Shown here piece by piece: positions 1 to 10,800 of a stretch of 32,932 nucleotides of DNA (position 1 is the stretch's first letter; each line of letters opens with the position of its first letter). The position numbers were made by a program, and so were the translations under genes. The notes beneath the pieces were generated by a model. It ran no database searches. It was given only the letters and a program-made list of their open reading frames with translations, and was not told the DNA's origin. Origin of the DNA: Prorocentrum cordatum (Eukaryota; Sar; Dinophyceae; Prorocentrales; Prorocentraceae); assembly GCA_963575745.1 (NCBI GenBank), contig CAUYUJ010019267.1, positions 111,501 through 144,432 on the forward strand. Direction: 5' to 3'.

Positions 1-413
1 CCGTGTTCCCATGCTTGGCGTTTGCCCCTGCGGGGCCTTGTCGTCGGCCGCCAGGGATTGACATTCTTCACCCAGGAATGCATATCTATATATATATATA
101 TCACTATCATAAACAATAATAATAATAACTCATAAAATAAAATAAAATTCGCCGGCCCAACGGGCCAGGGCGTGCTAAGATCTCCGGTAAGAGGCGTCTT
201 GTCCACGACCAGGGTTGGCCCCAAAAATACTCCAAGAAGCCATCGAGAGACCGCCTCCTCGTCCTCATCCTCCCCTCTTCATCCTCCTCCTCCTCCCCCT
301 CCTCCAACTTCTTCTCGCTCGCCACGAACACACAAACATATAGCACCAGCGATACAATTGTGGGCCGGCGGAATGAGCGAAGCGATTAAATAAGGAGCCC
401 AAGTTCCTCCACG
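1..413. other. Gene-free start of window with AT-rich simple repeats
   Basis: No coding region can be supported. Around 80-150 there is a TA run followed by AAT and AAAAT simple repeats. 260-305 is a CTC-rich pyrimidine stretch. The open frames here are low-complexity translations and lie across microsatellites. The first 60 bases are GC-rich and could belong to a neighbouring gene that runs off the window, but nothing recognisable is visible. Confidence 0.5.
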
Positions 414-495
414 CCGACGTCGCCGATGCATCGCCGACGTCGTCAGTGCATGGCCGATGTTTCGCCGATGCATCGCCGATGCATCGACGATGCCG
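414..495 (+). repeat. Short degenerate GATGCATCGCC tandem repeat
   Basis: The segment repeats variants of GATGCATCGCC and CGACGTCGCC about seven times with small changes. Several units contain the palindromes GATGCATC or GACGTC. It directly precedes a CTTGG-type degenerate repeat. Confidence 0.6.
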
Positions 496-538
496 TGCGA
501 TCCTCCGACCCCATCTACTCCGACCCCATCTAGGAGGC

Positions 539-730
539 CTAGACCGGGGCGCTCCGAGGGAGCCTCTTGGAACCGTCTTGGCGCATCTTGGAGGATGCTT
601 GGGCGACCTGAAGCCATCTTGGGCCGTCTCGGGGCGCTCTTGGCCTATCTTGGCAGCATCCAGGGCTGTCTGGAAGCCATCTGGGGCCGTCTTGTGGCGG
701 TCCGGGGAGGCCCCGGGGGCCATGGGGTAG
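539..730 (+). repeat. Degenerate CTTGG-type repeat stretch
   Basis: Irregularly spaced CTTGG and GCATCTTGG words recur every 10-25 bases on the plus strand (for example GGCGCATCTTGG, GCCATCTTGGGCC). The same composition recurs at 6560-6780 and 15005-15330 on this strand, and at 19110-19400 and 22560-23060 on the other. No consistent reading frame is kept, so I treat it as a dispersed non-coding repeat. Confidence 0.5.
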
Positions 731-780
731 GCATGGAAAACGTGGGTCCTTGGGCCGGGGCCCTGGCCCCAGTCGCCAGA

Positions 781-784
781 TGTG

Positions 785-816
<32 letters not shown>

Positions 817-890
817 TATGTGTGTTCGTATGTATATAATAATGTGCATATATATACCTAAATATATACACATACACATACACGTAAACA

Positions 891-929
<39 letters not shown>

Positions 930-960
930 ATGCATGCATGCATGCATGCATGGATGCATA
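781..960. repeat. TA and GTGC/ATGC microsatellites
   Basis: 781-880 is dominated by TA and TATATG runs. 890-950 is an uninterrupted tetranucleotide array that changes from GTGC units to ATGC units. Predicted proteins here are Tyr/Ile- or Cys/Met-His-rich repeats and are not believable genes. Confidence 0.85.
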
Positions 961-1193
961 CGTATATATCGATATGTGGATGTGCATTTGTAGGTGTATA
1001 GATGTAGGGATATTAACGCCGAAATAAGAAACAATCATGTCTTAGGATAACAAAAGTGCACATGCAGACACGCCGACGTTCGTATGTGTATATACCTATG
1101 AACTGTTGTATGCGTGTATATGTATGTATAGAAATTGATGTGGGTGGGTGGACGTGTACGCGTATATGTGGTAGCCTTGAAGATACGAGACAA

Positions 1194-1194
1194 C

Positions 1195-1229
<35 letters not shown>

Positions 1230-1234
1230 TATAT
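1194..1234. repeat. TA microsatellite
   Basis: An almost pure TA dinucleotide run with a single G interruption. It lies between CA/GT-rich stretches at 1080-1290. Confidence 0.85.
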
Positions 1235-2104
1235 GACTCGGCAGGGACACACAAGCATACATACACACAGATACACACAAGCACAGATATAACTACGCGC
1301 GACATACTGGAGAGGGTTGGTTCTAGCCAGGCCCAGATCTGGACAAGCTCACGGCCCCACTGAAGTAGTCACACACACAATGATTCTGACATAATGCACA
1401 CAAGGAAAAATATAGCATGAATCGAGCTGAGGCGAATTACCGACGACAACGCTTCCATGTCATTCCAGGCGGCGCCATGCCCAGCAGCGAAGGCAATGCA
1501 GTGAATGTAAAAGCAGTGCAGTGTAATGCATTCCCATGGACGCAAGGCATTGCAAGCAGATGCGACGAAAGCATATGCAAAGCAGTGCGATCCAGCACAG
1601 GTCAGGGCCAAGCACCGCCCTGTGAACAGGAGCAAGATGAAGCACTCAGCGAGACAAAAATGCACATGCGACACAAGCAAAGAGGAACAATCAAGCATTG
1701 TCATGCAGATCAGAGCGACACAAGGGGCCGAACGAATCCGAGGAGCTCTGGCAATCCAGAGATCTCAGGAGCAAAGCGCCGAAGAGGATCCGAAGAGCGT
1801 CCCAGAGAAACCTAGGGGAGGCCCGGACGGCACCCAAAGGAAATCCCAAAAGCGCCGCTAGAGAGGCTCCAAGGGGGGTCAAGAGAGGGCCGAAGACAGC
1901 TTGAAGGAACCCTCGAAACGGAGAATAGTAGTGCCGTGAGATTCTCGCAGGAGCTTCCAAATATGGCCCCTTCGCGCCTGTATAGAGCCTTAGGAATTGC
2001 CTCAAGTGCCGAAGAGGATCCGAAAGGGCCCCTAGCAGAGGCCCTCGAGGGCCACAAGAAGCGCCCTGAGGGGGCGTCTGAAGAAGGCCAGAAGAGAGCC
2101 CAGG
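1235..2104. other. No gene seen; degenerate GCAATGCAG-like and CCAAGAG-like repeats
   Basis: 1430-1690 contains scattered near-copies of GCAATGCAG / GCAGTGCAG without a fixed period. 1720-2100 is rich in AAGAGGATCCGAAGAG and CCAAGAG-like words, the minus-strand sense of the CTTGG-type repeat. The frames open here on both strands are low-complexity and start or end inside repeats. Confidence 0.4.
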
Positions 2105-2400
2105 AATAGACGCAGATTTGTTTGGGAACTGATGTTGTAAAACCATATCTTGTATGCGTGATCGGGACACTCGAATGTGAAATCCTTACGGAAGTTTTGG
2201 TTTGTGAGGGATTCCAGCATGCGCGCGCGACGACGCGCGCGAACGGATGTCGTCCCATTTGCTACAAAAAAGACTATCGGAAAAGTCTGCGAAGATGACA
2301 AAGTGCGCGCGCAAAACATTATTTGACAGCGAGGAAGGGGGCCGATAACCGAATTGCCAGGAATGGCACGAGTTCCTATATAGGATGGACGAGTGCGCAA
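2105..2400 (+). repeat. Diverged dispersed repeat, copy A
   Basis: This segment and 4335-4610 share the same order of short blocks: a GATGTT...TTGT...AAACCAT block, a TCGGGACAC block, a short frame-free linker, then GCATGCGCGCGCGACGACGC followed by CGTCCC.TTTG and an AAA.GCTG/TCTG block. The GCGCGCGACGACGCGCGC core can fold as a seven-pair stem with an ACGA loop. The two copies lie in direct orientation on either side of the C/G-homopolymer structure. Identity outside the core was not measured and is clearly incomplete. Confidence 0.6.
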
Positions 2401-3169
2401 AACCAAACACGAAAATAAATCTGTAAAGATGACCGGTTCATCCTGGGCGGGGTAGATCCTATTTTATCAGAAGGGGGAATCCAAGTTGCGCAACTAATTT
2501 TTAGTCGCAGAGAGCTGTCAATTCCACTGCTCGCGCACTCATCCCATCCACCCACCAGCAACTTGGTTTGCAAATTCCATGGGCCGGCAATTGTGATGCC
2601 TGCCTGGCGTGGCTGGCGCATCGCTGCAGCCTCGCTAGCGAGCGCAAGCTGGTGCGCAGAGCGGCCAACTTGTCTGGCGCAACCGACGCGACCACGGTGA
2701 CGCTGACCCGTGGGGACTCCCCAGCGCGTATCACAGACCGCGCTGACGCGCGGGCACTTCACTGCGAGTCGGTGACACAAGCGGGCGCGGTATCATGTGA
2801 CGTCGATAGCGGCTGACACGATGATGATTGCAGCGATGCTGGTGACGACGATAAGCATGACGAGGGCAGAGCAAATGACAGCGCCGATGCTGATCACGCC
2901 GATGACGATGATGGTGCCCACACGTCGGTGGCAAAGGTTTTGGAAGGACTTCAACATGTGCGCGCGGCCGACGGGCGCGAATGGCCCGCATGTTACCATT
3001 TAACAAAGAAAGTGTGCCCCCCAGCACGCAAGCAACGGCATTCGACTCATTTCGACATACGCGAGCAAACGGCCTGTTCACTCGCATTGGATGAAGACGA
3101 GAGAGCGTGATCCACCGCCGCTTTACTGTGGAAAATTGCCAACCTTTTCCTCTGGAACCCGGGGGTCGC
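2401..3169. other. No gene seen
   Basis: Moderately GC-rich unique-looking sequence. 2797-2930 has many GATGA/ACGATG words in a degenerate repeat. A CATGTGCGCGCGGCC...GGGCGCG stretch at 2955-2990 resembles the core of the 2105-2400 repeat but is shorter. No frame shows recognisable protein character. Confidence 0.35.
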
Positions 3170-3419
3170 CCCCCCCCCCCCCCTCCGAAAATCCCCCCCC
3201 CCCCCCCTGCTGGAACCCCCCCCCCCCCCCCCCCCCCTCCCCCGGCAAAAACCCCCCCTCCCCTAACCCCTCCCCCCCCCCCCCCCCCCTCCCGCTCGAA
3301 AACCGGGAGGGGTCACTACCGGTTCGAACCCCTCCCCCCCCCCCCCCCCCCTCCGGATCCGGAAAACCGGGGGGGGTCACTACCGGTTCGCACCCCCCCC
3401 CCCCCCCCCCCCCCCCCTA
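3170..3419 (+). repeat. Poly-C array, left flank of a C/G-homopolymer structure
   Basis: A series of C-runs, many longer than ten bases, separated by short words such as TCCGAAAA, TGCTGGAA and CCGGCAAAAA. Two units carry a GTCACTACCGGTTCG block (3314-3327 and 3377-3390), the first continuing into AACCCC. Those blocks are the reverse complement of the units at 4061-4275. Homopolymer lengths here are likely to be unreliable in any assembly. Confidence 0.75.
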
Positions 3420-4060
3420 CTCACCGCCAGCAAACGACTCCCGGTCCCCACCACCGTCCGCATCACATCCCCCACTGGTGTTCCCAGCACCACTGTCCTC
3501 ACCACCGCTGTCCCCACTGGTTCCACCACCGCCCCTACTGTCCCCACCAGTGGCCCCACCACTGTCGCACTGTCCCCGCTGTCCCCAGAACTGTTCCCAC
3601 CACGGTTCCACTCTCCCCACTGTCTCCACGGCCCCAACCACTGCCCGACTATCCCCACTGTCCCCACTGTCCCACTGACTCCTCCGCTGTCCCACTGAGC
3701 TGTCCCACTGTTCCCACCACTGTCCCCACTGTCCCCACCACTGTCCCCACTGTACCTCTGTCCCATTGTCCCACCGCCGTCCTCGCCACCGCCTTCACCA
3801 CTGTCCCCACCACCATTGTACCCTCCACTGTCCCACTGTTTCCACCTCATTCCCATTGTCCCCACACCACTGTCCCCACCACCACCGTCACCACCACTGT
3901 CCACTGTCCCCCCCTGTTCCCACCATTGTCCCCACCACTGTCCCCACCACTACCGTCCCCACCACTGTCCCACTGTCCCACTGTCCCCACCACTGTCCCG
4001 CTATCCCCTCACCACTGTCCCCACCAACACCGTCCCCACCACTGTCCGCACCCCCACTCG
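3420..4060 (+). repeat. CCCCACTGTC-type minisatellite
   Basis: A degenerate tandem array built from 6-12-nt words such as CACTGTCCC, CCACCACTGTCCC and CCCACTG, with no fixed higher-order period visible by eye. Pure pyrimidine blocks alternate with CACTG. It can be read as long Pro/His/Thr/Ser-rich open frames only because the repeat lacks stop codons. Confidence 0.8.
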
Positions 4061-4275
4061 GTTTTCGAGGGGGGGGGGGGGTTCGAACCGGTAGTGACCC
4101 CCCCCGGTTTTCCGAAGGGGGGGGGGGGGGAGGAGTTCGAACCGGTAGTGACCCCCCCCCTTTTCGGAGGGGGGGGGGGGGGAGGGGTTCGAACCGGTAG
4201 TGACCCCCCCCGGTTTTCCGGAGGGGGGGGGGGGGGGGGAGGGGTTCGAACCGGCAGTGACCCCCCCCGGTTTTC
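4061..4275 (-). repeat. Poly-G array, inverted right flank
   Basis: Four units of about 55 bp each contain a G-run, then GTTCGAACCGGTAGTGACC, a C-run and GGTTTTCCG (unit anchors near 4080, 4135, 4186 and 4243). Each is the reverse complement of the units in 3290-3410, so the two flanks are inverted relative to each other around the minisatellite. Three of the units carry the palindrome GGTTCGAACC. Confidence 0.75.
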
Positions 4276-4334
4276 CGCCAGCAGCGGTAGAACACGCTCT
4301 TTCACATGTCGAAGACCGTGGCTTTCTTGAGAAT

Positions 4335-4610
4335 TCGAAAGGGCGCGCGCAGACCGATGTTCGAAACTTGTTGTTGCAAACCATGTGTTTTTACGTGTTG
4401 TCGGGACACGCGATTTGGGGCTCTTTACGAAATCGTAAGCTGTGGAAGGATTGAGGCATGCGCGCGCGACGACGCGCGCGTGTGCACTTCGTCCCGTTTG
4501 TGGCCATGGATTCTCGAAAACGGCTGACTGTTGATAAACGGGCGTGCGCGCATTGTATGTTTTTGCAGAGGATGGTAGGGGGGGGTCGATTCCAGCTGGG
4601 CTGGGCTGGA
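4335..4610 (+). repeat. Diverged dispersed repeat, copy B
   Basis: Direct-orientation partner of 2105-2400, with the same block order and the same GCATGCGCGCGCGACGACGC core at about 4457-4480. It starts about 60 bases after the poly-G array ends. No coding content is recognised. Confidence 0.6.
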
Positions 4611-4699
4611 ACGATGGGGTAGAACCGTCTGCGAATTGCAAATCCCAGGAGGCGGGAAAATAATCCCGGGGGGGCGGGAGGTAGATCCAAACTCCTCTT

Positions 4700-4975
4700 T
4701 TGGAAAAGAGCACCGAGGCGGCGACGAAGCGGCGACGAGGCGGCGACGAGGCGGCGGCGAGGCGGCGACACGGCAGCCACGGCTACCACGGAGCCGCCGG
4801 GACCGACCCGCAGGCCCAGACGAAGGGCGGCGACGAGGCGGCGGCGGGGCGGCGACGGCGACCACGGAGCCGCCAGGACCGACCCGCAGGCCCAGACGAA
4901 GGGCGGCGACAAGACGGCGACGTGGCGGCGACGGCGACCACGGAGCCGCCAGACCGACCCGCAGGCCCAGCTCCT
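4700..4975 (+). repeat. GGCGACGAGGCG array leading into a 76-bp tandem repeat
   Basis: 4715-4770 is a run of GGCGACGAGGC units. It leads into three copies of a 76-bp unit anchored on CCACGGAGCCGCC, which begins at 4786, 4862 and 4938. Each unit continues with GACCGACCCGCAGGCCCAG. Unit length is not a multiple of three, so a conserved repeat protein is not implied. Confidence 0.8.
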
Positions 4976-5100
4976 GATTCCACAAGTAAGAGCCCCTCAA
5001 TGCAAGCACCGTTTGGGGAACAGCTTCTCACTCTCGGAAGGGCGAGCCAAGAGTTTCGACTGAGACGTCCTCGTCACGTACGGTCCTGAACTTTGAAGTA

Positions 5101-5444
5101 TGCAACAATTTCACGGATGGAGGGGGGGTTCGAAATGTGGTTCTCGACTTAGCGCCGCGCACATTCGCCTTACTGAAAAGTTCGCAACCGGTTCACCGAT
5201 GGAGGGTGGGCCCTTTTCAAAATGTGGCTCCCGCGTAAGCAACGCGCACACTTGTCTCAAAAATGTGCAGCAGTTTCACGGATGGAGGGCGGCTTTCTTC
5301 AAAATGCGGTTACCGCCTGAGGGCCGCGCACATCGGCCTTAGAAGTCTGCAACAGCTTCAAGGATGGAGGGCGTTGTTCTTCAAAATGTGGCTGTCGCCT
5401 CAGCGCCGCGCACATTCGTGCTAACGTGTTGCAACAGTTCCACG
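5101..5444 (+). repeat. 82-bp tandem repeat, four units plus a partial fifth
   Basis: Units begin with GCAAC or GCAGC at 5102, 5184, 5267, 5349 and 5431, a period of 82-83 bp. Each carries TTCACGGATGGAGGG, TCAAAATGTGGCT and GCCGCGCACATTCG in order, with substitutions between units. The fifth unit stops after its first 14 bases, where a different tandem repeat begins. Confidence 0.85.
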
Positions 5445-5659
5445 GATTCGCACGATCGAAGTCCAAGGAATGGTGTTGTGGCACGATGTAGGTTTGACAA
5501 GACGCAACAGTCATGTTGATTCGCGGTGTTGGAGTCCTAGGCATTGTGCTCTGGCATGCTTTGGGATTGTCAGGACACAGCGGTCACGCTGATCCGCGGC
5601 GCTGAAATCCCAGGAACGGCGTTTTGGTACGATTGAGGATTTTCAAACGGTTGTCTCCT
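5445..5659 (+). repeat. 73-bp tandem repeat, three units
   Basis: Units start with GATTCGC / GATCCGC at 5445, 5518 and 5591, exactly 73 bp apart. Shared blocks are GAAGTCCAAGGAATGGTGTT-like and GTGGCACGATGTAGG-like segments, clearly diverged. The third unit is slightly shortened. The array is fused directly to the 82-bp array. Confidence 0.75.
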
Positions 5660-6300
5660 AATGGGCCACGTATGCTTTTTGAGGCCAATGAACAGGGGAC
5701 TTGGATGGAGGGTGAATTGCAACATCGTGGATGCGCCTCAGGCTTACACTGAACCTCATCCTCTTCATTCTCCTCCTCAGTTTCGTCGTCCTCCTCCTCC
5801 TCCGCCTCTTCTTCCTCGCTTTCCTCCTCCACCTTTTCCTCCATGTCCGCATCCTCCTCCTCTTCCTCTGATGATTCGCCTTCTTCATTTTATCGGGATT
5901 CAGTGTATTATTGTTATTGGTCATCATATCCTTCTCGCTAATGTAGTATTAGCCTTAGTATCCATAATATTATTATGATCAGAAGTGCGTGCCTTATTGT
6001 TATTGGTGGTGTTGCTCTTCTTGGTAATGTGATTGGTATTAGTATTCGTAGTCGAATGGTTCCTCTCATGTGCCGTAGTATGAGTACCAGTACTAGTCTT
6101 CTGAATAGTATAATACAATTTGCCTCTTTACTCGTCTTCCTTTTACTCGCGGTACTCAAACTATTGATACGCTCAGTATCATGATTGATCTGATCATTAC
6201 TCCTTCTATTACCATTATGATGTTGGATGCCCTGCTGAGGGCTCTACGCCGCGAAAAGTCCGAGATAACAAAAAAAATAACTCAAAAATAGGTATTGCGG
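5660..6300. other. CTC-rich stretch followed by an AT-rich island; no gene
   Basis: 5760-5870 is a CTC/CCT-rich pyrimidine tract. 5880-6240 is much richer in A and T than the surroundings, with recurring TTATTGTTATTGG, TAGTATTAG and TATTATTATGATC words that look like decayed trinucleotide repeats. The open frames across it are low-complexity (Asn/Thr or Arg/Lys) and I do not accept them. Confidence 0.45.
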
Positions 6301-6559
6301 CCATACGAAAACAAACACGAAACTAACAGCAGAAATTGGTCACGTGATCCCGAAATGCGGGAGCCCGCGCCCAGAGAAAGGGCGGCGCAAAACGCAACTG
6401 CAGCCGCGCGCCTGGAACTGCGGGGGGGGCCTCTCATGGAATGTGGGCTTCGAGCGAACGCCTCAATCACATCGTCCGCGACGGGGCCCGCCGCGCAGCG
6501 TCAGGATGCGACGGGCCACGCGCGCGTGAACCGAACAATCGGAACGGCCCGCGCAGCAC

Positions 6560-6780
6560 CGAAGGAAGAAACCCATCGTTTCTCGGGGGCCTTTTGGGAG
6601 CCTCTGGATTGGGTGCCTTTTGGAAGCCTCTGGGACCTTCCGCGGGGCGCCCAGGGGGTCCTTGGGTGGCTGTTGGGGCCATCGTGGCGGGAAGGTCTTG
6701 AAATGGCAGTTCGTATTTCAAGAGGGCCGTTCTTGGGGCCCCCTTGGGCCGCGTTAGGACCCCCTGGGATAACTTTTGGG
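6560..6780 (+). repeat. Degenerate CTTGGG-type repeat stretch
   Basis: Words such as CCTTTTGGGAGCCTCTGG, TGCCTTTTGGAAGCCTCTGG and GGGGCCCCCTTGGGCC recur at irregular spacing. The first two form a clear duplication about 29 bases apart (6589 and 6618). It resembles the inner part of the inverted-repeat arms at 15005-15330. Confidence 0.5.
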
Positions 6781-7885
6781 CGGCGCGTTGCAATGGCGCA
6801 CGGGGTATGATAGCATAGTGAGAGTTGCCATGGCAATCAGGAAAATGCACGATGACACAATGAGCGGTAGGAAGCGTGGCAGGGCACAGCCCAATGACGC
6901 GCGGGCCAGGTCGAGCCATCATGAGAGTGCGGTGGGGACCGCGGCGTTGCACGGCTGAGCAGGTGAAAGCACGATTTAGCGGGCGCGCCAGGGGGGCTAC
7001 GTAGATTGCGCGATAGAGGACGACGTAAACTAGAGTAGGAGAGGAGACGATGCGACCTAGCGCCCTAACTCATCTTCCACATCATCAACTGCCCCCGTCA
7101 TGGGACAGCTGGTGATATGGAAGAGGTGAGGTTGGGTTGGCCTCCTGTGGTTGCTCGGGCCTGGATGTGAGCAGGAGTTGATTAACGGCTCCAATATGGC
7201 TCTTGTATGTTGTGCTGCTACGTGTCGTGCCATGGCGAAGCCTCCAACAACAATCCAGGTGCCAGCGATAGCCCTCCAAGAGGCCCACGAGAAGCATCCC
7301 ACGATACCCTCGCATGCACCCCCGAGGCTCCTGACCCACAGGCCAGGCAACGTGGCACGACCCTTGCCGAACCCATGAGCTGCCATGGTGGTTGGCAGAA
7401 TGGAACCAGTCGCTTGAATAACGAGGAAGGGGCCGATGGAAGACGAAGCGAGTCAGGGATACGACGGGGAAACTTGAGACAAGGACGATGACAAGGACAA
7501 TCATCAGGATAGAAAGGGAGGCGAATGAGGACACGAATGGAGGACGAGGGGGCGATGACATGAGGTAGATGAATACCGAGAAAAAAGTGGTTAGGTTGCG
7601 TGTTTTTTGTTGTTATGATTGGTCGCCGTGTTATCTTTCCCACCGTCTCGACTCCCCCTCACGCTCTGACACTTTCTCCTGTCTCGCAGGCTGGCCCGTC
7701 CGAGCGGGTCGAATGCCTGGCTGCGAGCTGGACCCCAGGAGGAGGATGAGGGCTCTGGATGGGGGCGGTCTGAGATGGGGTGGTGGGGGGCGGTTGGCGG
7801 GGAACCATGTGGTTGGCCAAACGGGGTGGGGGGGTCCTTGCTATCCTCATCCCACTCCTGCGTGCATTCCTCCTCCACCGCCTCC
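6781..7885. other. No gene seen; downstream flank of the 7886-12319 gene
   Basis: No convincing exon on either strand. A pyrimidine tract ending in CTGTCTCGCAG (about 7655-7690, plus strand) looks like a splice acceptor, but the frame after it has no recognisable protein character. Because the minus-strand gene ends at 7886, part of this stretch should be its 3' untranslated and downstream region. Confidence 0.35.
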
Positions 7886-10800
7886 TCAGAGCTTGACCCT
7901 CATGGCCAAGGCGTCTTTCACCATCTTGGCGAGGAGGGCGGGCAGGAGCTGCTGGTAGTCCTGCACATACTTGCGGACCTCCCTGATCTCGCCCTGCACC
8001 TTGGTGCGCAGGCCCGCGGCCTGCTTCTCATTCCGGGCATGGTACATCAGGACGCCCTGGAACTTGATGCGGCGGGCTCCGTAGATCTGCTGCTTGGCGT
8101 CGTCCACGACGACAGCCTCTTTCTCGACCATCGCAGCGTCGCAATACTTCTCATAAAGATCCAGGGTCTCAGGGATTCCAACCGAGAGTGGCATCGATGA
8201 TGGTGCCCCCTGTCACTGATCGAAACGCCTTGGGGGCGACGATGGGCGGGCAAGGGTGGGGCGATGGCGAGAGGCGGGGGCATTCGCCGCGATAGCGGCC
8301 CCCCGAGGAAGAGCGGACCGCGGACACCCAGGACGCGAGAAACTGAACAACCCAAAACGCGTTGCATTGGGGAGCGCGGTGGCGACATGGGGGCACCATC
8401 AACGCTGCGCAATTCGATTGGCACCGCCTGCTGCAATCCAGACGTCGCATCGACCAGCGCATTGGGGTCCGCCTTCAGCACGGTCTTGGACGCGTGCTCC
8501 GAGAACTCAGCCCAGGTCTCACCTCTGAACGCGTCCACCCAGTACTCCCCGTTGTCCATGCCGCCGTTCAGCGGCTTGATTTCATTCAGCTTGACCTCGA
8601 GGGCAGCCTTGCTCTTCTTGATGTAGGCGCCGTGCAGCTCAGTCAGGAACTTGGTCGCGTCGTCAAGCATCTTACTCGCAGCGGCGGGGTGGTCTGCATC
8701 GGCGCTGGCGGAGATGAGCTCGTGGAGCTGCTTCGTGCACCTGTCCAGTGACACAACCAGGTCGAAGTTGTTCGCCGTCGCCCTGTCATCCATGCAAGAG
8801 CCGTGGGCCGCCAACTCCTGCAGCAGACCGTCGATCGTGATAGTCTTGTTGATCATCGACACCTTGGCTTGCACGCCGTCGATGGTCGTGCCGCACTGCG
8901 TGGTCAACCCTTCTGCAGCAATGATAAGTTCACGGAGCTTGGCATTGTCGAAGTTGGTCTTCCCGATCTCCATCGCCACGTACTCTGCGACATTGTCGGC
9001 CAGGCCGACCGCCGCGATGGCAATCGCATGGTCGCGGGGGACGTTGAGCTCGCGAATGGCGTTGACCATGGCGTTGCACTCAGTCAGCTTAAACTCTCGC
9101 AACCACGCCGTCTCCTGGCCAGCGGCGGCCGACTTGGCCATCTCCTTCATCTGCTTGGTCAGCTCGGCCAGCTTGACGGCGAGCCCCATGTCCCGCAACT
9201 TCGCACCGAGGGACATCATCGTCTGGTTCAACTCCTCGGCCATGGGATAGAGGATGACTGCTTCGGAGAGTACTGCCTGCCAATACTGGATGAACTTCTC
9301 GCTCACATTGTCGGGCGTCGCACAAGCGGCCATGAAGACCTTGCTCTTGCCCAGGATGGTTCCCAGCGCCGTGTCTAACAGATTGGCAGTGGCAGCAGGC
9401 GGCAGCTTCTCCTTGAACTCGCCGAGCCTGGCGATTGCATCCTGCACCCGCGGAACGAACTCCGCCGGGTCATCGGTCAGCGCGGCAAAGACGGCGACGA
9501 CGTCGTCGCACTGGGACGCCAGCTTGTTGACATCCGTGGCGCAGCGGACGTACCCCTGCAGCCTGGAGTTCCAGAAGTCAGCGGCCTCAATTGCTGCAGC
9601 CACCAAGGCAGTCACAGTCCTCGAAGTCTTGCCCATGTGCGAACTCAGCAACAACATGTCGTCCTGGAGGGTTTGGGAGCGCAGCCGTGCATCGAAGCCC
9701 TGGCATCGTTACTCAACCACGCCGTGGGCCTCGACCAAGAGACCCCCGCCGAGGAAAACAGTCAACGGCCCTTGGCACCGACAACCCAAACGCCGCAAGC
9801 TCCGTAGACACTACATATACACGCAAACACTAAACATCATACATACGCACGTGTAGCCCAGGAAACGAATGGCTAATCGTAGCTAGCGGCGGTTGGGTGT
9901 CGAATCGGTGTGTGCGCAAAGCACACTTTAAGGCCACTGTCCAAATGCTGCCCGCGGAGGCCGTCCGAGCCCAGAGCTACGAGACAGCCCCAGATCGTGT
10001 TCCACTCTTCCAAGGCCGCTGCAACCGCGTTCTCCGCCTCCACGAGGTCAATGTCAGCAAAGGCATCTCGGCAATGCGCCGCCAAGCTGATCACCTCGGA
10101 CACGGTGTCGGGCCCCTGGCGGATCAATTGGATGAACACTTTCTCGAAAACGACCTTGTTGAAGAGCTGGATTTTGTGGCACATCTGTTCTCCGCACGCT
10201 GCCACACAAGGGGCCTTGGGGTCGAACGCCATCTCGTCGCCCATGCCCCACGGCTTGCAGATCTTGATCACGAGGCTCCAGTTCTTCTCGGCGATGACGG
10301 CTTGCAGCCTCTTCGTCACCAGGGCGGTCTGCACGACGTCGGGCCACTCCACGGACTCCTGCATCATCTTGTCGATGTGGGGCGTGAGCTCGCTCATCGG
10401 CGTGACCTTGATGGACTCAGGGGCGCACTTCTCCGCAGACTCCGCCAACTTGATGAGATTCGCCATCAGCGCAGCGTCCAGGTTCGCCTGCTCGTTGGAA
10501 GATGCCCTCATTCTCCCGAGCGCCTTCTTGGCCCCTGACATGGTGCGCCCATCCAGCTTGCCAGTCATGATGGCAACCAGGTTGAGCTTGGTCTTCCACT
10601 TCTCGAGGCATCCTGGCGGGGTCGGGTTTGCACGCAGACTCTGCCAACGCGCTCGTGAGAGCTCGGCACCGCGCAGCACCGCACGGCCACCGTGCAGGGG
10701 CTGTTCCCACGAGTGCGAGGCCCAACGCTGCATGGTTCCAGTTCGGGACCAGGGCGAACCGACGCATGCCGACCCCCAAAGGCGACAGGCCCCCTCCCCC

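Noticed and set aside
265-1038. Minus-strand open frame of 257 codons with His/Thr/Ala and Ile/Tyr runs
   Set aside because: It translates TA and GTGC microsatellites and the CTTGG repeat; there is no protein-like region.
4061-4275. tRNA or other RNA polymerase III genes based on GGTTCGAACC
   Set aside because: No cloverleaf, A-box or T-run terminator surrounds the motif; the sequence is palindromic and embedded in homopolymers.
3091-4330. Long plus-strand open frames rich in Pro, His, Thr and Ser (up to about 400 codons)
   Set aside because: They run straight through C-homopolymers and the CCCCACTG minisatellite, which lack stop codons by composition. Three frames are open at once.
4636-5089. 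Arg/Ala-rich plus-strand frames in the 76-bp repeat
   Set aside because: The repeat period is not a multiple of three, so each unit is read in a different frame; there is no conserved protein repeat.
5101-5444. CRISPR-like array
   Set aside because: Whole 82-bp units are repeated with drift across their length; there are no short identical repeats with unique spacers, and the setting is a eukaryotic nuclear genome.
8362-9856. Several long plus-strand frames opposite the minus-strand gene
   Set aside because: They are antisense shadows of exon 9699-8428, whose minus-strand frame is longer, has better composition and has matching splice sites.
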